Assembly (NCBI GenBank): GCA_023266715.1
Contig: JAHFPK010000002.1
Location: forward strand, 1 to 49,630
Origin: Hyphomicrobiales bacterium
GTDB lineage: Bacteria; Pseudomonadota; Alphaproteobacteria; Rhizobiales; Aestuariivirgaceae
Length of the DNA: 49,630 nt
Direction: 5' to 3'
Positions 31,655 through 41,669 of this stretch are shown here, in pieces. The notes beneath the pieces were generated by a model. The model was not told the origin of the DNA. It ran no database searches and worked only from the letters and a program-made list of their open reading frames with translations. Made by a program: the position numbers and the translations under genes. Numbering within the stretch: the first letter of the stretch is position 1; every line of letters begins with the position of its first letter.

Positions 31655-33685
31655 ATGTCTAAGAACCTGCTCGACCAAGAGACCAGCCCCTATCTTCTCC
31701 AACACAAGGATAATCCCGTCCATTGGCAGGGCTGGTCAGAAAAGACACTTCAGCAGGCCCAAGATAGCAACAAGCCCATTCTTCTTTCAATTGGCTATGC
31801 CGCCTGTCACTGGTGCCATGTCATGGCCCACGAGAGTTTTGAAGACCCGGTGACTGCCGACCTTATGAACCAGAACTTCATCAACATCAAAGTCGATCGA
31901 GAAGAGCGGCCCGATTTAGACCGCATCTACATGGCGGCCCTCCACAGCCTCGGGGAACAGGGAGGATGGCCCCTCACCATGTTCCTGACGCCTGATGCTC
32001 TTCCTTTCTGGGGTGGCACTTATTTCCCGCCTGAGACGAGATTTGGAAGACCCGGCTTCCGCCATGTCCTGACCGAAATCTCACGCATCTGGAACCAGGA
32101 AAGAAATAAAATCACCCAAAACGCCGAAGCTATATCGAGTGCTCTACAGCGATCCAGATATATCACCAGCACGGATCAACTTGCTAGCAATGACATTAAT
32201 CGGGCCGCTGATGTCATCATCAACGCCACTGACGCGCAATATGGCGGTCTGAAAGGCGCTCCCAAATTTCCGCAAGGCTCCATCTTCACTTTTCTCTGGG
32301 AAGTCTATCTGCGCACCCAGAATGAAAGAGCCCGAGATGCCGTCCTCACAACTCTCATGCAGATCAGCAATGGCGGGATCTATGACCATCTCGCCGGTGG
32401 CATCGCGCGCTATTCCACCGACCACAAATGGCTGGCGCCCCACTTCGAAAAAATGCTGTACGACAATGCCCAGTATGTAAGCCTGCTCACGCGTGCCTGG
32501 CTCAAGACCGAAAATCCGCTGTATTTTTCACGCATTGAGCAGACCGTTGAATTTGTCCTCCGCGAGATGACCGGCAGCACTGGCTGCTTTACCTCCAGCT
32601 ACGACGCCGATTCAGAAGGCGAAGAGGGAAAATACTATGTTTGGAGCCAGGCCGAGATACAACTGCTATTGGAGCCCCACGAGTTCGAAATATTCCAAGC
32701 GGCCTATGACGTTACGGCTTCAGGCAATTGGGAAGGCAACATTATTCTTAATCGAACCCACGACAAAACACCTGCCACGCCCGAGAACGAAAAAATCCTT
32801 GCGGGCGCCCGCGCAAAATTATGGGCGGCGCGCAACAGGCGTATACCACCTCAACATGACGATAAGATCCTTGCTGATTGGAACGGTCTCTTTATTACGG
32901 CTCTTGCGGAAGCGTCCCTGATATTCGATCACAAGACGTGGGCCAGCGCAGCGATAAAAGCCTTTTCTGAATGTCTCAATCTGTTCTGGAAAGACGGCAG
33001 GCTCCTTCACAGCCACCGCGCCAACAGCACGCGGCATCAGGGAACCACCGATGACTATGCAAATCTCATTACCGCAGCACTTGCCCTCCATAACCTGACC
33101 GGCGATCCGCTCTATATAGTCAAGGCGCAAGAGCTCACTGCAGCGCTTGAAGAAAGCCACTGGGACAACATTGCTGGCGGCTTCTATCACGCGTCGCAAA
33201 AGCACACGAAACTGCCCATCAAAAGTCGCACCATTGAAGACGATGCGACGCCCAACGCAAATTCTGTGATGATCAAGAATTACAACGATCTCTATCATCT
33301 CACCGGGGGCAACAACTTCCACACCAAAGCCGTGAAGATAGCTGAAGCATTCACATCAGCAGCAAAATCAAACCCCTTCGCAGCACCCGGTTTGCTCAAA
33401 AATACTCTCTTGCTGCAGGATACGATCCAGCTCGTTCTCACCAACGATTCAAATTCCGCAAAGAACGAAATGTTGTTGTTAGCGCTAAAACACACGGGGC
33501 TTGATGCAACGATTCACATAACTGGGACAAATTCAGACTTGCCAGCAAATCATCCAGCGCATGGAAAAACAGTGAGCAGCGACAAACCGACACTCTATAT
33601 CTGCCGGGGCATGACCTGTGCAAACCCCGCCATAAACACAGTTGAAACACTGTCAGCCCTGCGTTTATTGGGAATTATGGGCTAG
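31655..33685 (+). CDS. Thioredoxin domain-containing protein (YyaL/DUF255, SPATA20-like)
   Basis: NLLDQETSPYLLQHKDNPVHW, GYAACHWCHVMAHESFED, KVDREERPDLDRIYM. Confidence 0.95.
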   Translation: MSKNLLDQETSPYLLQHKDNPVHWQGWSEKTLQQAQDSNKPILLSIGYAACHWCHVMAHESFEDPVTADLMNQNFINIKVDREERPDLDRIYMAALHSLGEQGGWPLTMFLTPDALPFWGGTYFPPETRFGRPGFRHVLTEISRIWNQERNKITQNAEAISSALQRSRYITSTDQLASNDINRAADVIINATDAQYGGLKGAPKFPQGSIFTFLWEVYLRTQNERARDAVLTTLMQISNGGIYDHLAGGIARYSTDHKWLAPHFEKMLYDNAQYVSLLTRAWLKTENPLYFSRIEQTVEFVLREMTGSTGCFTSSYDADSEGEEGKYYVWSQAEIQLLLEPHEFEIFQAAYDVTASGNWEGNIILNRTHDKTPATPENEKILAGARAKLWAARNRRIPPQHDDKILADWNGLFITALAEASLIFDHKTWASAAIKAFSECLNLFWKDGRLLHSHRANSTRHQGTTDDYANLITAALALHNLTGDPLYIVKAQELTAALEESHWDNIAGGFYHASQKHTKLPIKSRTIEDDATPNANSVMIKNYNDLYHLTGGNNFHTKAVKIAEAFTSAAKSNPFAAPGLLKNTLLLQDTIQLVLTNDSNSAKNEMLLLALKHTGLDATIHITGTNSDLPANHPAHGKTVSSDKPTLYICRGMTCANPAINTVETLSALRLLGIMG

Positions 33686-33687
33686 GC

Positions 33688-34971
33688 TCAGGCGTTCATG
33701 GAATCGAAGAAATCGCTGTTGGATTTTGTCTGGCGCAATTTATCTAAGAGGAACTCAATTGCATCAATCGTTCCCATCGGATTGAGAATGCGCCGCAAGA
33801 CGTAAGTTTTCTTGAGAAGATCGGCCTTGACCAGCAACTCTTCCTTGCGTGTGCCTGAACGCAAAATATCAATCGCTGGAAACACCCGCTTATCCGCCAC
33901 CTTGCGGTCCAGAATGATTTCCGAGTTGCCGGTTCCCTTGAACTCTTCGAAAATGACTTCGTCCATGCGGCTGCCCGTATCAATCAGGGCGGTTGCAATA
34001 ATTGTGAGCGATCCGCCTTCCTCAATATTGCGCGCCGCGCCAAAGAACCGCTTGGGTCGCTGCAAGGCATTGGCATCTACACCACCTGTGAGAACCTTGC
34101 CCGAAGAGGGAACAACCGTATTGTAAGCCCGGCCCAAACGTGTAATCGAATCCAGCAATATGATCACATCACGGCCGTGTTCCACCAGGCGCTTGGCTTT
34201 CTCAATGACCATTTCAGCAACCTGAACATGGCGTGTTGCCGGCTCATCAAAAGTTGAGCTGACAACCTCACCCTTGACCGAGCGCTGCATGTCGGTGACT
34301 TCTTCCGGCCGCTCATCGATCAAAAGCACGATCAAAAAACACTCGGGATGATTTGTCGCAATAGCATGGGCAATATTTTGCAGAAGAACCGTCTTGCCCG
34401 TGCGCGGAGGGGCCACAATCAGGCCACGCTGGCCTTTTCCCAAGGGCGATACGATATCAATCACCCGGGCGGAATAATCTTTCCGCGTTGGATCGGCAAT
34501 TTCCATCTCCAGGCGCTGATCGGGATAAAGCGGCGTCAGATTGTCAAAATGAACCTTGTGCCGGGTCTTCTCCGGGTCCTCAAAATTTATCGTGTTCACT
34601 TTCACCAAGGCGAAATAGCGCTCGCCATCCTTCGGACTGCGAATTTGTCCTTCAACCGTATCCCCGGTTCGCAAGGTGAATTTTCTGATCTGGCTCGGGC
34701 TCACATAGATATCATCGGGTCCGGCCAGATAATTTGCGTCGGATGATCGCAAGAAGCCGAATCCGTCCTGCAGAACTTCTACAACGCCTTCACCGATAAT
34801 TTCGATATCACGCAGGGCGAGATTCTTCAGAATTGCAAACATCAACTCCTGTTTGCGAAGCGCACTGGCATTTTCGACTTCGAACTCCTCGGCCAGGGTG
34901 ACGAGCTCAGCCGGCGTCTTCCGCTTAAGGTCCTTAAGCTTGATGTCTTTCAATTCAGCGATGTTTGTCAT
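33688..34971 (-). CDS. rho: Transcription termination factor Rho
   Basis: [76 protein letters not shown]. Confidence 0.98.
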   Translation of the reverse strand: MTNIAELKDIKLKDLKRKTPAELVTLAEEFEVENASALRKQELMFAILKNLALRDIEIIGEGVVEVLQDGFGFLRSSDANYLAGPDDIYVSPSQIRKFTLRTGDTVEGQIRSPKDGERYFALVKVNTINFEDPEKTRHKVHFDNLTPLYPDQRLEMEIADPTRKDYSARVIDIVSPLGKGQRGLIVAPPRTGKTVLLQNIAHAIATNHPECFLIVLLIDERPEEVTDMQRSVKGEVVSSTFDEPATRHVQVAEMVIEKAKRLVEHGRDVIILLDSITRLGRAYNTVVPSSGKVLTGGVDANALQRPKRFFGAARNIEEGGSLTIIATALIDTGSRMDEVIFEEFKGTGNSEIILDRKVADKRVFPAIDILRSGTRKEELLVKADLLKKTYVLRRILNPMGTIDAIEFLLDKLRQTKSNSDFFDSMNA

Positions 34972-35117
34972 GTTTTGAGATCAATACATTAGAGGTGAGA
35001 AATGACCCACGAAGTGCCAGGGCAGATCGGGAAATTGGAGGCGGGGAAAGCAAACGGGAATATGATCCCTTTGTTCGCGGTCTATATAACAAACTTCCGG
35101 GAACGAACCAACAGAAA

Positions 35118-35555
35118 TTATTGGAACGGCTTAACCACGACAAATACAACAATAATGATCAATAGGAGCGTCGGAACCTCATTGATGACGCGAAAAAACC
35201 GGGCATTCCTAGTGCGCTGGTCCCTGGCAAACTGCCGGAGATAGACCTCTAACGCCCCATAATACAAAAGCAGCAGGAAAACCGCCGCCAACTTTCCCAA
35301 GACCCAAATCTGAAAAAGCTCAATTTGGCCCGCGATCAGAAGCAAAACACCCGACAACAGACTCATTACCATTGCGGGCCTCATAATGACCCCCGTCAGG
35401 CGCCGTTCCATCGTCTTGAACAACTCGCTGGCTTCGCTGCCCGGAGAAACATCACAATGATAAACAAACAACCGTGGCAGATAGAATAAACCCGCCATCC
35501 ACGCAACAACCGAAACGATGTGAATGGCTTTAAGCCATAAAAACCACTCAACCAT
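35118..35555 (-). CDS. hemJ: Protoporphyrinogen oxidase HemJ (CopD-like membrane protein)
   Basis: 145-aa TM protein with WLKAIHIVSVVAWMAGLFYLPRLFVYH; adjacent to hemE. Confidence 0.93.
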   Translation of the reverse strand: MVEWFLWLKAIHIVSVVAWMAGLFYLPRLFVYHCDVSPGSEASELFKTMERRLTGVIMRPAMVMSLLSGVLLLIAGQIELFQIWVLGKLAAVFLLLLYYGALEVYLRQFARDQRTRNARFFRVINEVPTLLLIIIVVFVVVKPFQ

Positions 35556-36612
35556 GGTTATTCACTTCATCAAAATCCCTGATTGTTTTGACAATGCTTG
35601 CCAGAACGTGCGGATCGGTTTGTGGCTTAATTCCATGACCCAGGTTGAAAATATGACGGTTTCTGGAGATAGAGCTCACAAGATCCAGCGTATGCTTGCG
35701 CACTACATCATTATCGCAAAGCAATAACAATGGATCCAGATTTCCTTGTATGACCGCATCGGCAGGCAAAATCGACTGTAAAAATTTCAGTGAACATTCC
35801 GCCTCAACACCAATGGCCTGGCATTGGGTTTTTGAGTAGACCTCGCCATGGCGATACCCCGCCCCCTTGGTAAAAACAATAATTGGAATATCAGGAAATT
35901 TGACTTTCACGCCGGTGACAATAGCATGAATTGGTTCAATGCAATATTCGGTCAGTAATTCTCCGGGCAACTCACCAGCCCAGGAATCAAATATCTGTAC
36001 GACATCGGCGCCAGCTTCAATTTGAACACACAGATATTCAATTGAATTTTCAACTAGGCGGGAAACCAGCTCCTTGAACCAATCTTCCTTCTGATAGGCA
36101 ATTTTTCTCGCAAGTTCCCGCTCGGAGCTTCCGCCCTCAACCATGTAACTTGCAACCGTCCAGGGAGCGCCGCAAAAACCAATCAATGAAATTTTAGGAC
36201 CCAAATCATGCCGCACCCGGTTCACTGATGCTGCAACCGATTCAAACTGCATGGATTTATGTCCAGATTTCAGCCGCAGCAAATCAGCGCTGCTTCTCAC
36301 TGTCTCTAATTTGGGTCCCTCACCTTCAATGAATGTGAGACCATTGCCCATCGCATGCGGAACAACCAAAATATCTGCAAATATGATTGCCGCGTCGATA
36401 TCATAACGCCGCAATGGCTGCAGGGTAACTTCAGCAGAAAGAAAAGAAGAATAACATAATTCCAAAAACGATCCTGCTTGCTCCCTGACCTTACGATACT
36501 CAGGCAAGTAACGGCCCGCCTGTCGCATAAACCAAATCGGCCTTCTCACAGACTTACGACCCGTCAATACGTCTATTAACGGCTGATTGTTTGGTGCGGC
36601 CATTCTTCTCAA
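35548..36612 (-). CDS. hemE: Uroporphyrinogen decarboxylase
   Basis: PIWFMRQAGRYLPEYRKVR, IGFCGAPWTVASYMVEGG, FNLGHGI. Confidence 0.97.
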   Translation of the reverse strand: MRRMAAPNNQPLIDVLTGRKSVRRPIWFMRQAGRYLPEYRKVREQAGSFLELCYSSFLSAEVTLQPLRRYDIDAAIIFADILVVPHAMGNGLTFIEGEGPKLETVRSSADLLRLKSGHKSMQFESVAASVNRVRHDLGPKISLIGFCGAPWTVASYMVEGGSSERELARKIAYQKEDWFKELVSRLVENSIEYLCVQIEAGADVVQIFDSWAGELPGELLTEYCIEPIHAIVTGVKVKFPDIPIIVFTKGAGYRHGEVYSKTQCQAIGVEAECSLKFLQSILPADAVIQGNLDPLLLLCDNDVVRKHTLDLVSSISRNRHIFNLGHGIKPQTDPHVLASIVKTIRDFDEVNNHG

Positions 36613-36967
36613 AGATACTTTCTATAAATTGAATATGATGTTGTAGGCCCCAGAGCGGGATTAAAAAATAATCAATCCCCTATAATAAACGACATGGCGT
36701 TGAAAAATAATTTCTTGTTGTTAAATATATCATCAAAATTAACTGAACAAATTCAATATATTAACCAAAGAAACCGAATACAGATTGATGTTATCCACTC
36801 TTATCCACAGCAAAAACTTATCCCCATAATCGGGAAGGTGTGTATTCTCCAAATTGCCCTGTTAATAACATTCTCACAAAATTAACCAAATATTAACCGT
36901 TTAAATTTGCGAAAAATTATCCACAATTCACCTGTTAAAACTCCACATCTTCCGACGAGTTACTTAA
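36613..36967. other. oriC: Probable chromosomal replication origin (oriC)
   Basis: AT-rich hemE-maf intergenic region with DnaA-box-like TTATCCACT (36791-36799), TTATCCACA (36801-36809), TTATCCCCA (36818-36826), TTATCCACA (36917-36925) and a CtrA-type TTAA-N7-TTAA (36882-36896); hemE-flanked origin matches known alphaproteobacterial organisation. Confidence 0.88.
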
Positions 36968-37555
36968 TTGGACATCATGCTAGCTTCAACCAGCAAAATC
37001 CGCCGCAACATTCTGGACAATGCTGGAATAAAATTCACCGCGATTGATCCGGAGCTTGATGAGACAAAAGCAAAAAATTCAATGGCGGAATTTTCTGCGC
37101 AAGAAATTGCCATGCAACTGGCCAAGCTGAAATCGTCAAAGATATCCAATCAATACTCCAAAGCACTTGTCATCGGCGCAGATCAGGTACTTGGATTCAA
37201 AAATCAGATCTTCAATAAGCCGGCCTCGCGAGCCGAAGCCGAAAATCAATTGCTGAAGTTACGGAATGCCACACATATTCTATATTCTGCACTTTCCTGT
37301 GCTATTGCGGGTGTCGAAGTTTGGAGCCACTGCTCCGAAGCTCGATTGACCATGCGAAATTTTACTCCGGAATTTTTGTCGTCATACTTGGATAGTGGCT
37401 CCAAAGGCTATTTGTCCTCGGTCGGCGGCTATAAATTGGAAGAGACGGGCATTCAGTTATTTGACAAAATTGAAGGCGACTATTTTGCTATTCTGGGCCT
37501 GCCTATATTGCCGCTTCTTGACTTTCTGAGACGGCAAGAATTTATCCTATCATGA
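36968..37555 (+). CDS. Maf-like nucleoside triphosphate pyrophosphatase
   Basis: MLASTSKIRRNILDNAGI, VIGADQVL, GYLSSVGGYKLEETGIQLFDKIEGDYFAILGLPILPLLDFL; start TTG 36968 or ATG 36977. Confidence 0.93.
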   Translation: MDIMLASTSKIRRNILDNAGIKFTAIDPELDETKAKNSMAEFSAQEIAMQLAKLKSSKISNQYSKALVIGADQVLGFKNQIFNKPASRAEAENQLLKLRNATHILYSALSCAIAGVEVWSHCSEARLTMRNFTPEFLSSYLDSGSKGYLSSVGGYKLEETGIQLFDKIEGDYFAILGLPILPLLDFLRRQEFILS

Positions 37556-38391
37556 AGAAAGCATGCGTCATTGGTTGGCCAATTGAGCATTCGCGCTCAC
37601 CTCTCATACATAACTATTGGCTGAGAAAATATAACATCGACGGGTCCTATGAAAAAACACCGGTTGAACCCCAAAGCATTGAGACTTTCATTCGAACTCT
37701 GGCCGCGTCAGAATTCATTGGCTGCAACGTAACTATTCCGCACAAGGAAGCTGTATTTAACGCAGTTGATATAGTGGATGAGATCGCCGGCCGACTGGGC
37801 GCCGTAAATACGGTATTCCTCAAGAATAACAAGGTCTGTGGGACCAACACGGATGGTGAAGGATTTATCGCCTCCCTGCATCAAGCCTATCCCGCTTTCG
37901 GCTTGGGAAATAAAACTGCGATAATTGTCGGGGCAGGAGGAGCGGCAAAAGCGATTATCGGCGCGCTCCTGGATGAAGGAATGGGAAAAGTTGGAATCAT
38001 CAATCGCACACGCGAACGAATTCATAGTCTTCAAAGGCAGTTTGGTTCCCGCGTCTTCAAAATTGATATGGCTGCTGCAAGCAATGAATTGAAAACCTGT
38101 GGGCTTCTCGTTAACGCAACCTCCCAGGGCATGGAGGGTCAGCTTCCGCTTAAACTGGACATTCAAAATTTGAATCCGAACGCACTTGTTGCTGATCTTG
38201 TTTATGCACCCCTTGAAACTGTATTTATGGAAAGAGCCAAAAATCAGGGAAATCCTACTTTGGGCGGTTTGGGAATGCTGCTTCATCAAGCCGTGCGGGG
38301 GTTCGAGCTCTGGTTTGGCGTGAAACCTGAAGTTACGGCGGAACTCCATGCGCTGGTAGCCGCCGACATACAAAAAGCGCGCAAACCATGA
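37552..38391 (+). CDS. aroE: Shikimate dehydrogenase
   Basis: VIGWPIEHSRSPLIHNYWL, NVTIPHKEAVF, GAVNTV, NTDGEGF, VGAGGAAKAI, GGLGMLLHQAVRGFELW. Confidence 0.97.
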   Translation: MKKACVIGWPIEHSRSPLIHNYWLRKYNIDGSYEKTPVEPQSIETFIRTLAASEFIGCNVTIPHKEAVFNAVDIVDEIAGRLGAVNTVFLKNNKVCGTNTDGEGFIASLHQAYPAFGLGNKTAIIVGAGGAAKAIIGALLDEGMGKVGIINRTRERIHSLQRQFGSRVFKIDMAAASNELKTCGLLVNATSQGMEGQLPLKLDIQNLNPNALVADLVYAPLETVFMERAKNQGNPTLGGLGMLLHQAVRGFELWFGVKPEVTAELHALVAADIQKARKP

Positions 38392-38993
38392 TTACCGTCG
38401 GTCTTACTGGCTCCATTGCCACGGGGAAAAGTGAAGCCGCCAAATTATTCTCGACTGCCGGCATCCCGGTATTTGATTCAGACGCGGAGGTGCACGAGCT
38501 GTATGCCGCGAAGGCAACCATTGATGCAATTGGCAAATTGTTTCCAGATGTGGTTGTTGACGGAAAAATTGATCGTCAGCGATTAGGACAACAAGTTCTC
38601 ACGTCTCCGGAAGAAGTGAAGAAACTGGAAGCCCTTATCCATCCCCTTGTAAAAAAGAGCAAGGAGAGATTTATCTCCCATTGGCAAAAGCAAAACTGTC
38701 CTCTGGTGGTCCTCGATATTCCGCTTCTCTATGAAACCGGCGCAGACCACGAACTGGACTATGTCATTGTCGTTTCCGCCAATGAAGATGTTTTGAAAAA
38801 AAGAGCCATGGCCCGGCCGGGAATGACCCAGGACAAACTCGCCCGCATTTTGGCACGGCAAATGCCTGATTCAGAAAAGCGCAGCCGTGCTGATTTTATT
38901 ATTGAAAATTCCGGCAGCATGGAGCAATTGCGAAGCCAGGTCGTTGCACTGAGCAAGAGACTTGCAGAATTAGCCGGGAAACACAGGCCATGA
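38388..38993 (+). CDS. coaE: Dephospho-CoA kinase
   Basis: ITVGLTGSIATGKSEAAKLF, VFDSDAEVHELY, LDIPLLYETG. Confidence 0.97.
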   Translation: MITVGLTGSIATGKSEAAKLFSTAGIPVFDSDAEVHELYAAKATIDAIGKLFPDVVVDGKIDRQRLGQQVLTSPEEVKKLEALIHPLVKKSKERFISHWQKQNCPLVVLDIPLLYETGADHELDYVIVVSANEDVLKKRAMARPGMTQDKLARILARQMPDSEKRSRADFIIENSGSMEQLRSQVVALSKRLAELAGKHRP

Positions 38994-39676
38994 GAGAAAT
39001 TGTACTGGATACGGAAACAACCGGGCTGGATCCCCTGCAAGGCCATCGCATTGTGGAAATTGGAGCCATTGAATTGCTTAACCACATTCCAACCGGCAAC
39101 ACCTATCACAGCTTTATCAACCCGCTACGCGATGTGCCCCGCGAAGCCGAGGCCGTTCATGGACTGAGCGGCGAGTTCCTAAAGGACAAGCCCACCTTCT
39201 CGCAAATCGCCGATGAATTCCTGGAATTCATTGGTGAGACAGTTTTGATCATTCACAATGCCAGCTTTGATGTTGGTTTTCTGAATGCCGAACTGGATTT
39301 CATCAAGCGGTCGCCCATACTCTATGAGCGCATAATTGACACGCTGACACTCGCCAAGAAGCGTCATCCCATGGGCCCCAACAGTCTCGATGCGCTCTGC
39401 AAGCGCTACGGAATTGACATCGTAAAGCGCACGAAACATGGCGCCCTGGTGGACTCGGAACTTCTGGCCAGCGTCTATCTCGAACTCATCGGTGGCCGCC
39501 AAATCGCCTTGATCCTGCCACAGACCGATAATATCCGTCAGTTGCAATCTGGCAATACCCCAGTACAGGCAAAGCGAAGCATCGCACTTCCTGAACGGAT
39601 CACCCGTGAAGAAAAAGAGCGCCACGAGGCCTTGGTCAAAAGTCTGGGCGCTGCGGCGCTGTGGAAATCAACCTGA
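38990..39676 (+). CDS. dnaQ: DNA polymerase III epsilon subunit
   Basis: REIVLDTETTGLDPLQGHRIVEIGAIEL, HNASFDVGFLNAEL, KHGALVDSELLASVYLEL. Confidence 0.96.
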   Translation: MREIVLDTETTGLDPLQGHRIVEIGAIELLNHIPTGNTYHSFINPLRDVPREAEAVHGLSGEFLKDKPTFSQIADEFLEFIGETVLIIHNASFDVGFLNAELDFIKRSPILYERIIDTLTLAKKRHPMGPNSLDALCKRYGIDIVKRTKHGALVDSELLASVYLELIGGRQIALILPQTDNIRQLQSGNTPVQAKRSIALPERITREEKERHEALVKSLGAAALWKST

Positions 39677-40264
39677 AGCTTGGGCCCGTGCCGCAGATTG
39701 TTGCTGCATGCGCTTTTGATACATGCCGGCAAAATCTATCGGGTCCAGCATCAGGGGAGGAAATCCGCCATTGCGTGTCGCATCTGCAAGGATCTGCCGT
39801 GCGAACGGAAACAGCATCCGCGGGCATTCAATGAGAACGGCCGCATGAAGCATATTGGCCGGAAAATTTTCCATCCGGAAAACCCCTGCGAACAAAAGCT
39901 CTGAGGCAAATATAACCTTGCCCTCCGATGTCGCCTTTGCGTCGAGATGCAGCTCCACCTCAAAATCCGTTGGCGCCAGGTTGCGGGCATTGACGTTGAC
40001 CGCAATATTGATGTCGGGCTGGCTTTGCTGTGGTGCTAGGGCTTGAGGCGCATTCGGATTTTCAAAGCTCAGGTCTTTCAAATACTGGCCAAGAATGCGC
40101 ATCGAAGGCTGGGTCCCGGGTTGTGGCGGCGGAACCTGCAGATTGACCGCTCCGCCAGCTTGGCCTTCGGAGATTTTTGGTCCGTTTTCTGCCGGGCGCT
40201 TGCCACCGCCGTTGGTCGCCTTTGCCGCAGGCTTGCGGGGAGCGGGTTTTGCTGCTTTTGCCAT
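39668..40264 (-). CDS. secB: Protein-export chaperone SecB (with long N-terminal extension)
   Basis: SMRILGQYLKDLSFENPNAP, VELHLDAKATSEGKVIFASELLFAGVFRMENFP, ECPRMLFPFARQILADATRNGGFPPLMLDPIDFAGMY. Confidence 0.95.
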   Translation of the reverse strand: MAKAAKPAPRKPAAKATNGGGKRPAENGPKISEGQAGGAVNLQVPPPQPGTQPSMRILGQYLKDLSFENPNAPQALAPQQSQPDINIAVNVNARNLAPTDFEVELHLDAKATSEGKVIFASELLFAGVFRMENFPANMLHAAVLIECPRMLFPFARQILADATRNGGFPPLMLDPIDFAGMYQKRMQQQSAARAQASG

Positions 40265-40352
40265 CTGGAATGCCTCTCATATGCCGAATATTCTAATCAA
40301 ATCACAAGTTGCAGTGGCTAACATGAAGGGTGCGGAGCCGCAAGCTGGGTCT

Positions 40353-40820
40353 TTAATGATCCCTCGGGGAATTTATCTCCAGTTTTGGCGGTTCCTCGAT
40401 TTCTATGGCCTCCGCATCAATGACGGCGCCGCGGCTGGAACTCCTGCTGTAAAAGGTAAAATCGCCCGAAATATGGGTCTCAAAAAACCCGGCCATGCGC
40501 CGGCGAACCCATGGCATCAGAAGGGCCAAGGCAATGAAATCGCTGACGATCCCCGGAATGATGAACAAAAGCCCGGCGATGGCCAAAAGCAGGCTTTGCG
40601 CAGTTCCCCCTGAAACCGATTTCTTGTCGCTGACAGGCGTGTTCAACATGCTGAAGATATTGGTGCCGCTTCGGCGGATAAGGGCGCTGCCGATCAAAAT
40701 ATCCAGAACAACAAGCGCCAAGACGAGCAAAACGCCCACACGGCCTCCAAGCCAGATGAGGGATGCAAGGTCCGCAAACAGCAGGCCTAAAACCATGATT
40801 GGAAAGTAACGACGCAACAC
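40353..40820 (-). CDS. FxsA family membrane protein
   Basis: VGVLLVLALVVLDILIGSALIRRSG ... LLAIAGLLFIIPGIVSDFIALALLMPWVRR. Confidence 0.9.
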   Translation of the reverse strand: MLRRYFPIMVLGLLFADLASLIWLGGRVGVLLVLALVVLDILIGSALIRRSGTNIFSMLNTPVSDKKSVSGGTAQSLLLAIAGLLFIIPGIVSDFIALALLMPWVRRRMAGFFETHISGDFTFYSRSSSRGAVIDAEAIEIEEPPKLEINSPRDH

Positions 40821-40907
40821 CTGACTCCACTGGAAATGGTCCTTGGACCTGTCCCAAAGTCTCCTATATAGGACTCAACACAATACGAGTACAATGTGCT
40901 GCTATGA

Positions 40908-41669
40908 GTGTATGCTCCGAAGTGTGAGAGTTGCTTGATGAAAGAATTATTTGATCCCCTAAATCTGGCTCTGGCGGCGATTGCACTCATGGTGATCTGG
41001 CGTTTGCGTTCTGTGCTTGGCCAGCGGACGGGGCATGAGCGGCCGCCGATTGATCCCTACGCACCTCCCCGCCGGGCGAGCGGCAGCAGCTTGCCCGAAC
41101 CCGGCAATGGAAAAATTCTGGATTTTCCTCTCGGCAAGGAGGAATCCGAGAAAAAAATTGGCCTCAGCCCCGAACCAGCCGCACCCATCTGGACCGGCTA
41201 TGCGGAAGCAGCATCGCCTCTTGCTATGGGATTTGAAAAACTGGCTCAGGCTGATCCGTCGTTCTCGCCAAAGGTCTTTCTCGAAGGCGCAAAACTTGCC
41301 TATGAGATGATTGTCGAGGCTTTCGCCAAGGGCGATAAGCCGGCTCTTAAAGATCTCCTGTCGCGGGAAGTTTTCGATGGTTTCTCGAAGGCCATCGACG
41401 CTCGTAGCCAGACCGGAGAAAAACTAGATTTCCAATTCGTCGGATTCGAAAAAGTGGATTTCACCTCTGTAGCCCTGGTCGAAAAACGCGCCAGCATCGT
41501 AGTCGAATTTGCCAGCCAGTTGATTTCCGCAACCTTCGACAAGGCGGGCACCCTCATTGATGGCAATCCCAAGGAAGTGCGGGACATCACCGATATCTGG
41601 ACCTTTGAAAGGGACGTGGCGCAAAAGGACCCGAACTGGCGCGTTGTGGCCACTGAAACACAAGCGTGA
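40908..41669 (+). CDS. Tim44/TimA family putative adaptor protein
   Basis: N-terminal TM (LNLALAAIALMVIWRLRSVLGQRTGHE) and Tim44-like C-terminal domain (FLEGAKLAYEMIVEAFAKGDKPALKDLLSREVFDGF). Confidence 0.93.
   Translation: MYAPKCESCLMKELFDPLNLALAAIALMVIWRLRSVLGQRTGHERPPIDPYAPPRRASGSSLPEPGNGKILDFPLGKEESEKKIGLSPEPAAPIWTGYAEAASPLAMGFEKLAQADPSFSPKVFLEGAKLAYEMIVEAFAKGDKPALKDLLSREVFDGFSKAIDARSQTGEKLDFQFVGFEKVDFTSVALVEKRASIVVEFASQLISATFDKAGTLIDGNPKEVRDITDIWTFERDVAQKDPNWRVVATETQA

Noticed and set aside
36694-36885. 63-aa ORF in the hemE-maf gap
   Set aside because: Low-complexity N/Q/I-rich translation of AT-rich origin DNA that includes the DnaA boxes; not a credible gene.
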